Part shown: positions 11,601-23,600 of the stretch, in pieces
Layout: every line of letters starts with the position of its first letter
Position numbering within the stretch: position 1 is the stretch's first letter
Assembly: GCF_902459465.1 (NCBI RefSeq)
Contig: NC_047075.1
Location: 9,975,119 to 10,039,118 of the forward strand
Length of the DNA: 64,000 nt
Direction: 5' to 3'
Origin: Asterias rubens
Lineage: Eukaryota > Echinodermata > Asteroidea > Forcipulatida > Asteriidae
Translations under genes and position numbers: made by a program
Notes under the pieces: model-generated
Databases searched by the model: none
What the model was told of the DNA's origin: nothing
The model's input: only the letters and a program-made list of their open reading frames with translations

Positions 11601-14600
11601 TGACATAGCTTTCGAGAAAGAAGTAATTTTCCACAAATTTTGTTTTGAGATCTCAGATTTAGAATTTGAGGTCTCCAAAATCAAGCATCTGAAAGCACAC
11701 AACTTTGTGTGACAAGGGTGTTTTTTTCTTTCGTTTTTATCGCGCAACTTCGACGACCGATTGAGCTCAAATTTTCACAGGTTTGTTATTTTATGCGTAT
11801 GTTGAGATACACCAAGTGAGAAGACTGGTCTTTGACAATTACCAATAGTGTCCAGAGTCTTTAATTATCCATTATAAATGGAGTAACCCCGTGGCTGCCT
11901 TTATCCTTAAAATAGTAATGGGGGTGCACTCTTGGAGTCGTCGCCATTACCTGTTCTCTTTCAATCAATGCTCTTCTGAGCTCTCCTACGCCTCTACCAC
12001 TCCACTTTGTCACATTGTCTATACAGCGCAGCTTAGGGCGGCTGCTGTCTTGAATTGACCATCTATAATTGTGCCTGGAAGCGAGCGCACCACTTCCAAT
12101 CAGCCGTGTAGTGGTGTAATGTTACTCTCTCTCTCTCTCTCTCTCTCTCTCTAGTCGACCGAGGTCAGAATCATGTTGAGGCTCGCCCATCCCTGTCTAT
12201 CAATCATTAGGTTGGGAAGATCAGCTGGAAGCCCCCCGATGTCCCTAGCAACCTCAACCTGTATAACTGAGCCTTTAACTTCCCCTGTTTCTCCTTCCAT
12301 GTTTCGGTGACCAGGTGATAAGCTGAGAGACAGGTTCTTAGGTGCTTCTGTATTAATGCCCTGCTAATCTCAGGCGATGGTGTTGTATTTTGGTGGATAG
12401 TTTTGGTTCCTTACCATACAGTTCTGTATTTGTCATGTGTTGACTCCAGTGAACGTTGAAACATTTCCGCAGGAGTTTTGTATAGCAACCATTCAGTTTT
12501 TCTTCGACTTCCCTTGTGACTGTCCATGTATCCGAGCCATACAATATAATTGATTCTACAATAAATCAATTAGTATGTTACAATGCTCTGTTAACTTGTG
12601 ATGTAGGTTCTGGCGTGTGCACCGTCCAACATAGCTGTTGATAACCTCGTTGAGAGGCTGGCTGCAAGTAAAGTCCGCATCGTGCGTATCGGCCATCCAG
12701 CCAGACTCCTGCCGAGCATTCAGAAGTACGCCCTCGACGCCATCGTTGCGTCCAGTGACGAGGCAAGAATCGTTCAAGATGTGCGCAAAGAGATTGACCA
12801 AACAAGGGTAAGTTGGTGAGAAAGATTTAAAGAAAAGAAAATTTGTTGAAGATGGACTTCATCTGAAACATTTCTTAAAGATAAGGTCCTAAATTGGTTT
12901 GGGTCACGCTGATTTAAAGGCAATATTATTAAAGGGAACCTTTATTAAATAATTATAATAATAATAATAATAACAGGTATTTAGAAACGCTCCCCATAGA
13001 AAACTATATCACAGCACTTACAAAAACTGAAAATGCACAATAAACAACAACATAATATCGGAAAAGCTACATACACAATGTTTGAAAAGAATGAGATAAA
13101 GTGAAAAGCTTAAACAGGGAAGAGATGTGTTTTCAGAAGTTGTTTAAATTGGTCTGTGGATTGAGTGGCTTTGATGAAAGAAGGGATGTTCCAATCTGTG
13201 GATGCAGTTAGAGTGAATGTGCGATCGCCAGGAATAGTAAGCAAAAATAGCTCTCGAGAAGAGCGGAAATTAGGGCAAGATGGTTTATAAAAAGTAAAGC
13301 AATCCTGGTCATGGAAGGCTATACCTTTGGGTTTTTTTTAACCGATGGTTTATTATATTTAAGGAATAACACTGTGGGGAGCCAGTCTTCACTGCGTGTT
13401 AATGGCTGGGTTTTAGTGACTAGCTACCTATTAATGGGTCGAGCTGAAGGCGAGGTTCCCTAGCAGCAGCCAGCCACTAACCAATGTTAAAGGCAGTGGA
13501 CACTAATGGTAATTGTCAAAGACTAGCCTTCACAGTTGGTGTATCTCAATATATGTATAAAATAACAAACCTGTGAAAATTTGAGCTCAATCGGTCGTCG
13601 AAGTTGCGAGATAATAATGAAAGAAGAAAACACCCTTGTCACACGAAGTTGTGTGCGTTTAGATGGTTGATTTCAAGACCTCATGTTCTAAATCTGAGGT
13701 CTCAAAATCAAATTCGTGGAAAATTACTTCTTTTTCAAAAACTATGGCACTTCAGAGGGAGCCGTTTCTCACAAAGTTTTATACCATCAACCTCTCCCCA
13801 CTACTCGTCACCCAGAAAGGTTTTGGCTAATAATTATTTTGAGTAATTACCAATAGTGTCAACTGCCTTTAAGAGTGATTACCAAAGGTAAACCTTCCCC
13901 TTAAATGCACTGGATACTGTTGGTAACTACTCAAAAAATTTGTTATTGTTAACATACAAACTTACTTGGTAACAAGCAGTGGAGAGATGTCAATAGTATA
14001 AAATATTGTGAGAAACGACCCCCTCTGAAGTAGTGTAATTTACGAGAAAGAAGTTGTTTCTCACTAAAATATTTGAATTTGATTTCGACACCTCAGAATT
14101 TAATTTTGAGGTCTAAAATCAAGTGTCTGAAAGCACACAACTTTGTGTGACAAGGGTGTTTTTTCTTCCATTATTATCTCGCAACTTCAGCGACCAAATG
14201 AGTTCACAGGTTTGTTATTTTGTGCATATTTATGTTGAGATACACCAAGTGAGAAGACTGGACTATAAAAATTACCAAAGGTGTCCAGTGCCTTTAAGAA
14301 AGGTACATCGAAAGTTACATCAAAAAATTCAAGCTGAATACAGACTCTCCATAAAACTGCCACTAATTTTACACAAACTGCCATTAACTTTAAGAGTGAT
14401 TAACGTACAAAAAGCTTTCCTTTAAAACTAAATAATACACCATGGTCCAAAACAGATTCAGTTATCCAAGTCCAAACAAGGCAAGGAGAAACGTCATCTC
14501 CGGGACGAGGCTAAGATCCTCCGCAAGGAGCTGCGAGAGCGGGAACGGCACGCCATCCGAGAGATCCTCCAGCGTGCCGACGTCGTCTTAGCCACCAACA

Positions 14601-17600
14601 CCAGCGCCTCGCTGTCTGGACCGCTGAGCTACCTCCCTGAGGACCATTTTGATGTGGTTGTGATCGATGAATGTGCTCAAGCTGTAGAGGCTAGTTGCTG
14701 GATCCCACTCATGTATGCTCCGCGGTGTATCCTAGCTGGCGACCATCAACAGCTACCACCAACTATTCTCTCAGACAAGTGAGATATCTTACTAATTTGT
14801 TTTCTTCTTCCTTTTTTGACTTCATAATAACAAATAATAACAAATTCTTATATAGCGCATTTCACAATAACCCTATCAATGCACTATTACATTAGTGCCG
14901 TAGGGACAATGACATTCCTTTAATGTTTCTCAGCTCCCTTGGGAGTATACAGCCCTGAGCTGCCTGTATGGCGCTTGTGGCTTTACATACACAATATCAA
15001 CCTCTACCCTCGCAGGTACCCATTTATACCCCTGGGTGAAGAGAAGCAATTATAGTAAAGTATCTTGCTCAAGGACACACGTGTCACGACCGGGATTCGA
15101 ACCCTCACTCTGGTGACTGCAACCAGAACTTGAATTCGATGCTCTTAACCACAGTGATTTTCTAGTTAGTCCGGAGCGACTAGTGAAATTTACTACTCGA
15201 CTAGTCGCGCCTTAAACAGTTGTGATTTCAACACTAGTCGCAACTTATTTTTAATTCCCAAGATGCATTGCGGCTTATTGTGTGCCGCACGAGCAAATAG
15301 TAAAATTTGTGCTGAAAAATTAAAGGATTGTGTCACTGATGTCTGATTGTTGTTTGGTAAGTAATGTTGTCGTGAACAGTCGTAGGTGACACAAATGGCT
15401 CACCAAGCAGGAAGTTGTGACTATTTTTGTAGTAGTCGTGGCTGAACGATTAACCGTGTAGTTGAATTAACCGACAGTAGTTGAGACTTGACTAAGCAAT
15501 CGATACTTGCGACTTTGACACTAGTTACCTAGGCTGAAATGGATTTGACTACCTGTAGCTGGGTGGTCTAATGGCTAAGCAACTGCTCATGGGTTGGAAT
15601 TCCACCCAAGCGATTTGCCTGTGGATTTTTTTCACAGTAATTGAGGAAAGTATACAGTGTTTAACAGTGTTGTAGCTAGACCATTTTTAGTGGTGGGCTC
15701 TAAATCCATTTTAGTCCACCAAGGGCGAGCAACTCGACAAAATTAAATATGGGGCAAACATTGCTGAAGTGCAATCTGGGGGAAATCTTTGCTGGGCAGC
15801 ACAGTGTATATTGCTTGTTTTAAATGCATAATGAAAAATGACCCGATTCATTTTGCTTGATCACACCACATATAAGAATCTCTTATTGTTATGATACAGA
15901 GCTGCATCCGACGGTCTTGCTGTGTCCCTCATGGAGAGAGCCGTCAACCTCCACTCAGATCAAATCACCAAGATGCTGACGACCCAGTATCGTATGAACG
16001 CTGCCATCATGCAGTGGAGCTCAGACGAGCTCTATGATAGTAAGCTGATCGCTGCGGACTCAGTCTCCAGCCACCTCCTCTCAGACCTCCCTGGGGTGGA
16101 GGCGACGGAGGATACCTCAGTCCCTCTGGTTCTCATCGATACGACAGGTAACGAGTCTCACTCCTTTTATAAGTTATCACAAGTGCGTGAGTGTAATACG
16201 GTAAAATATAGCGCTTCTGCGTCCGATATCCAACAAGTACTTCGGCCTCCTTGGATATGGGATGCAGATGCGCTATATTTTTCCGTATTCCACTCGCGCT
16301 TGTGTGATAACGTATTTACCTTCAAGCAAACTTGACGTGTAACATAGAACACATAAGACGCAGGTAGTGTGATATATGGGCTGTGCAATATAGGTTTATA
16401 TCACCATTCCATTCTGCTAATCTGATTGGAGGATTAGCACGGACTTGAAGATAAATCGTCATGTCCTATCTTTGTCCGTGTGATGTTGTTTTGAAATATT
16501 GTCCAGTTTTCTAGGGAAAGGTACAAAAGCTAATCTTGACCTTGTTTCCCTTCATGTTGATATAACCCTAATTCTAACCTCAAAACCTACGTTTTTTAGG
16601 TCAGCCTCGTTATTAATCCTTTGTTGTTTTTCTTTTTCTTGTTTCTTTGCATTGTTCTTGTTTAATTATTCAGCGCGTTGATCTCTGTTATTAGGCGCTT
16701 TATAAATATCTATATTATTATAAAGGGTTTTTGTTTACAGTGAAGTGTGCCCTTCAAGCCCCCAGTTATCAAAACCAAGTCGTACTGTATACGTCCGCTC
16801 TTTCCAATATGCAGCAGTTCAGTTATAGAACAGTCTTCCAGAGGTTGTTAAACAGGCTGAGACATCTGAACAATTCCAAACCCAGATGAAAACATATCCG
16901 TTTACTTTTTACAATCGTTGATTTCCCCTTTACCAGCGCATAGGGACCTCAGGGTGATATGCGCTTATAAGAATGTTTTTTTATTTATTTTAATAAGTTA
17001 AATTAATATAAATTAATTATCATCTTACTTTAAGGGAAGGTACACGTTTGGTAATTGCTCAAAACAAATATTAACTTAAAAAATGACTTGGTAACAAGCA
17101 TTGGAGAGCTGTTGATAGTATAAAACATTGTGAGAAACGGCTCCCTCTGAAATAACGTATTTTTTGAGGAAGAGGTATTTTTGTCAGTAAAATATTAAAA
17201 GACTTCTAGCTCGAAGTCTTTTATTCCTATCTGAAAGCACACAAATTAGTCCAACAAGGGTGTTTTTTTTTATTTTTTTTATTTTTTTTTTTTTCTCTCA
17301 ACTTTGATGACCAGTTGAGCTCAAATTTTCACAGGCTTGTTAATGTATGCTTATGATGGGACACACCAAGTGAGAACACTGGTCTTTGACATTTACCAAA
17401 TGTGTACAGTGTACACGCGTTATATTGATTCTGTTGCAAACTACTGTTTCAAATTGTGGTAGGGTGTGACTTGTACGAGCTTGAGGTAGAGTCAGAGGTG
17501 TCTAAAGGGAACGAGGGGGAGGCGGACCTCGTTGTGGTTCATGTAGAGAGACTTCTAGCCACTGGATTAGCGGCATCAGAGATTGCGGTCATTGCCCCGT

Positions 17601-20600
17601 ATAACCTACAGGTACGAGAGAAATATATTTTGATCATCATTCAACTCAGCACTGATATCAGTCACTCAGTGATGCTGAAGGCGCTTTAACATACAGTATT
17701 TCCTGCAAGGTACATTTGGGACTACGCTCGAATTATGACACTTGCAGCCGGTTTGACGAAACGCTAGGATTAATCATATCTCGACTCGAGTTAGGACGAG
17801 TAACCCGTTCTAACTTACATGAAGCATGGGTTCAATGCGTCCTACGTATTTGGATACGGAACTGAACCCGTCCTAAGCCCTAAGATTAATCCTAAGTTTT
17901 AGGAGAGTTTGGTGAAATCGACGGCCTTCGGTTCGTACATTCTATTCACGAATCAACACATCTCTCATCCATTCTCCTTAAAGGCAGTGGACACTATTGG
18001 TAACTACTCAAAATAATTATTGGCATAAAACCTTTCTTGGTGACGAGTAATGGGAAGAGGTTGATAGTATAAAACATTGTGAGAAACGGCTCCCTCTGAA
18101 GTGCCATAGTTTGCGAGAAAGAAGTAGTTTTCACCGAATTTGATTTCGAGACCTCAGATTTAGAACTTGAGGTCTCGAAATCAACCATCTAAACGCACAC
18201 AACTTCGTGTGACAAGGGTTAATTTTCTTTCATCATTATCTCGCAACTTCGATGACCGATTGAGCTCAAATTTTCACAGGTTTGTTATTTTATGCATATG
18301 TTGAGATACACCGAATGTGAAGGCTAGTCTTTGACAATAACCAGTAGTGTCCACTGCCTTTAACATAATGTACAATTGAAAAAATAAATCAGAATCCACG
18401 AGTAAAAGTTTGTCAACAATTACTTACGAGACCACTTTTTACAAATAAACTGCATTTAGCTGAAGCTCCAGAATATGCAAAAGTAATTTTTATGAAAACC
18501 ATTCAAACTGGAATGACGACCTTTGAGTCCTGAGCAGATGATAAAAATGCTGCCTCTGATTTGTAGTTTTGTTTGTCCTTTGAGATTGATCCTCTGATTA
18601 TTATTTTTGTTTTCTCCTGTGATATCAGGTGGAGTTGTTGAGACTGCGACTGAGCGGCAGGCATCGTAGTGTAGAGATCAAGTCAGTTGATGGCTTCCAG
18701 GGGAGAGAGAAAGAGGCTGTGGTCATATCCCTCGTCAGGTCAAATAGCAGAGGTAGGTAGTTCCTTCCATTTGATAGACCCTGCGTGACACCATAAACAA
18801 AAATCAACCTGTACACAACTGATCACTTCTTGAGTGACCGTTTTGATGTTATTATGTAAAACATTTTGGAGAAATCACAATGAATCACAATCATTTTCAA
18901 ATTGCACCAACCATGTTAGCAGTGTTAACATGTATAGCATAGCATTCAAACTGCCTCGAGTTACCAGGCTAGCGGTGTGCTCTTGTTGGTAAGACATTGC
19001 TCTAGCAATGCAAGGGCGTCAGTTCGAATCCCACATGTGGATTTTTTCAGTATACAATGCTTTAAAATACACATCAGACTAGGGTAGTTGCCTCTCCTTA
19101 AATACAGTGGACACTATTGGTAATTACTCAAAATAATTATTAGCATCAAACCTTTCTTGGTGACGAGTAATGAGGAGAGGTTGATAGTATTTAACATTGT
19201 GAGAAACGGCTCCCTCTGAAGTGCCATAGTTTTCGAGAAAGAAGTTATTTTCCACGAATTTGATTTCAAGACCTCAGATTTAGAACTTGAGGTCTCGAAA
19301 TCAACCATCTAAATGCACACAACTTCGTGTGACAAGGGTGTTTTTTCTTTCATTATTATCTCGCAAGTTCGATGACCGATTGAGCTCAAATTTTCACAGG
19401 TTTGTTATTTTATGCATATGTTAAGATACACCAAATGTGAAGGCTATTCATTGACAATAACCAATAGTGTCCACTGCCTTTAACCCTTTCAGACCAAGTT
19501 CTTTTTGCATAAACAGTCACTGGTGCTCTCAGTGTTTGAGCATTCAAGCATGTTGCACACATTCTCACACAACAGGAAGCCTGTGTGGGATGTGCATAGG
19601 TAGGGTAGTTAGCTCTCTTTGCGGCGTGTTGTGGCCGAGCTGTCTAGATCGCTGGACCAAAGCTCTGGTTCGAATAAAAAACCAACCCTACACAGCACAT
19701 GGTGACCAACGGTATTAGCTGTTGCAAACTGCTTACCAACCAAAAGGACCTACGGTATAAATGCAAACAAATAGTTGATGCTTCGGCCCTAGCAAAGTCT
19801 TTTCTCGAAGACAAAATCATACGGTGTTATCGCAAACTAAGGCCGTGTCCGAAGCAGCGACTTCGGCTACAGCTACGGCTAGATCGCCCTCGTCTGCCTA
19901 TTCTTCAACACTGGTAGACGCGCTGATCTAGACGTAGCTGTAGCCGAAATCGTCGTTTCGGACACGGCCTTAATAAACATTTTAATAATATAAATAATAA
20001 TAATAAGACTTGTAATGCACACATATCCACCCTGCTGGGTGTTCAAGGCGCAGTAAAACCAAAAACAAAACAAAAACAAAACACAACACAAAGAATAACA
20101 GACACGACAAAATTAGTCCTTGATAACCTGTGACATAAGATAAGTTTCGAGAAGAGACTTGAATTTGGCGGTACAAACACAAGATCGAAGATTAAGTGGT
20201 AGAGAGTTCCAGATGCGTGGCGCGGCTGAAGAAAAAGACCTGTCACCCCATGAGTGTCGAGACTTGGGTTCAATGAGGAGAAGCATGGAACTTGATCGAA
20301 GATTCCTTGATGGAGTGTAAACTTGAAGCAGTTCAGAAATATAGTGGGGAGCCTTGCCATTTAGAGCTTTGTGGACAATGAGCATCAGCTTGAAGATGAT
20401 TCGTTGAGCGATAGGGAGCCAGTGTAGTTGTTTCAGAATGGGGGTGATAGAACAGGATTTTCTAGACAGTGTCACAATGCGGGCAGCAGTATTTTGGAGC
20501 CGTTTTATATTGTATCTACGTGTATATAGGGGAAGTTGGTTTCTTAGCTGAAGATCGTCGGATCAACGTTGCGGTGACCCGAGCCCGTCGTCATGTTGCA

Positions 20601-23600
20601 GTCATCTGTGATTCCGAGACAGTCAGCCATCATGGATTCCTGAAGAATCTAGTGGAGTACATGTCGGCCAACGGGGAGGTCAGGAGTGCCTTCCAATATC
20701 AAGAAGGTCAGATTCAGAACTATGCTGAGCGCATAGAGTTATATATAGCTACATGCCTGTAGTATTACTCGCAGCTAAGAGCTGAACTGCGAAGGACGCG
20801 GCTACAACATTTTCCAAGTTGACAAAATAGCATCGCACAGCGTGTGTTTGTGCGGCCATTTTGTAAGTTGACAAAACAGTATTGCGTAGCGCTCAATAAA
20901 CGCAAACTTCAATGTGTACTGCATATTCAATGCGCGTACAGAATGTTGCGCGTGTCCCCTTGCGGTCCCGTCGCGTTTGTGCAAGCAGCCTCACCGTCGC
21001 GTTTGTGCAAGAGCGATACAACATGTCCCGGCCATATCTCGTTGGGCCCCCCTGCCCCCTTTCAATGTTGGTTCCATTTGCCGACTGTGTTCCGAATTTG
21101 CCGACTGTTTTCCGAATTACCGACTGTGTTCCGAATTTGCCGACTGTTTTCCGAATTACCGACTGTGTTCCGAATTTGCCGACTGTTTTCCGAATTACCG
21201 ACTGCGTTCCGAATTTGCCGACTGTTTTCCGAATTACAGTCAACATTGAGCGGGGGCGGGCGGGGGGGGGGGCAAGTGTTTTGAATGTAAATGTGAATGG
21301 GAAGTGCACAGGGAACTGTTGTATCAGGAAAGGGTGGCCCAAGCATTTTGGCCGGGATTGTAGACTGGTCCTCTATCACTATCCGCAAGGATAAAGACCT
21401 GGGCCCAATTTCAATTTCATTGAGCTTAATTTTCTGCTTAGCAAAAATGAGCTGGATACCAGTCACAAATTGTACTTGGTAATAATAGTAATTGTGGCTT
21501 CTTATATACTGTAGCACGCATATTTTGTCACTCAGTGATGCTCAATGCGCTTTAACATGCAATATTTTCCTGCAAGGTGTGTGGGACTGTGTTCAGAGTT
21601 TGAGACCTATTCCTTTATAGCACCAGGTAATGGCTTTACAAGGTGCTGTAGTGCAATATGCTGTCGATAAGGCCAGACACACCGGGGTGAGCCCCTAATC
21701 GTTCTGGTATTAAGTGTACTGGGGTTTTACATTCATTGTACAACACACAGTGATGTACGGCTTTATGTCCCATATCAGAAGGACGCAGCAATCCTTTACA
21801 AAAAAGTCCTGTCTATAGGCGAACGATAGGATTCCTATAGATTTTTCGTCACTTCTTGGATTCCTTTAAGATTCCTATCCGCTTCTTGTGGTGTTTTTTT
21901 TTGTAAGGGATAATGGGGCAAAAATGATCTTGCTCAATGACACAAGTGTCATCAGGGCCCTTGATATTGATACAACTTTGACCTTTGACCACAGAAATTG
22001 ACATCAGCGAATATACAAGACCGGATCATCTCATCTTGAGACAAAGCAAGCAATCCTCAGGTGCCGAGAAGGGTACCAGACCGAAGCAACCTCGACCCCA
22101 GGCAAAGCATTATAACATCCCTGGGAACAAGGAAAGGTTTGTCTGAACATTTAATCAAGTATTTTTGATGGCCATCGAGCCTTAAGGCCGGTCACACAGC
22201 CCCCGATAACGAGAACGACAACAAGAGATAAAAATGCACGCCCTCGATTGGTTTAATTGCGCCCAGGGAATACACCCACGCTTATTCAACCAATTGAGGG
22301 CGTGCATTTTCATCGTTAACGTTTTTGTCTTGTAATCGGGGCCTGTGTGATCGGGCCATTTCCTTTCCACTGTTCCCAAACTAACCTGTGAAAACTTCAG
22401 TTTCAAAGGGTATAGCCTGTTTGAGATATCGCCGAACAACCTGGAACGCTTATTGTCCACAGGAAGACAAGAATTATCCACAATTGTAACCACACAATCT
22501 GAGAGATTAACCCAGGCAATAACTACCAGGGCCCTATTTCATAAAGCCTGTGAACAAAGATCTTATACCAGCCTTAATTCCATAAAGTGTACAGTGTATA
22601 TTGTTGCAACTGTTGCCCACCGTTGTTTTGGTTAGCAAAGAAATTTGCTGAGCAGTATTTTATGAGAAACAGCTTTATGAAATTGGACCCTGGACGTGGG
22701 ACGTGCATTGATCACACTTGCTTCAGATAACACAAGTGCTGAAACAAATTTCAAACAAATCCCCTTAAAGACACAGGACACTATTGGTAATTGTCAAAGA
22801 CCAGTCTTTTCACTTGTTGTATCTCACCGTATGCACAAAATAACAAATCTGTGAATATTTTGAGCTGAATCGGTCGTCGAAATTGCGAGATAACAATGAA
22901 GAAGAAAAAAAAACACTCTTGCACGAAGTTAGTTGTGTGCTTTCAGATGCTTGAAATCAAATTCGAGGAAAATTACTTCTTTCTTGTAAACTACATTACT
23001 GCTGTCTCTCACAATGTTTTATACTATCAACAGCTCCCCGTTACTCGTTATCAAGAAAGGTTCTATGCTAATAATTATTTTGAGTAATTACCAATAGTGT
23101 CCACTGCCTTAAACCTATGAACTGACTATGAATATGTACCACAGGAGCGTTGCAAGCAACAGGGCCCTATCTCATACAGCTGCTTAAAAACAAAATGTAA
23201 CTAAGCACAACCAATTTATCTTTTGTAAAGCCAGCCAACATACCATCATTCATCCAGAAAAAGGTTAAGCAACATTTTTTTGTTCAAACAGCTCTATGGA
23301 ACGATGGGCCAACAAAAGGTAACTAAGCACAACAAAAACATGCTTACTAGAATAATGTTACCAGCCAAACGAACAATGACACATGTAAAATTTGTGGCTG
23401 GGATCCGGCTAATTTCTGCTAAGCACAAAAGTTGTAGACAAAGTGGTCTACCGTAGTTAAGAAGCTCTATAAAATTGGGACCTTGTCTGCTCGCTGCAGG
23501 GCTAAAATTTACAGCAAATAATATTTTCTTCTCCAGGACGTTTGACGCTGAAGCCTCTGCAAAGAAAGAGATTGAGTTGACGGAACAAGTGCAGCGCTTC

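Noticed and set aside
20893..21394. Several overlapping frames of 110-160 codons on both strands
   Set aside because: They cross the 39-bp minisatellite, are open in many frames at once, and share no known domain.
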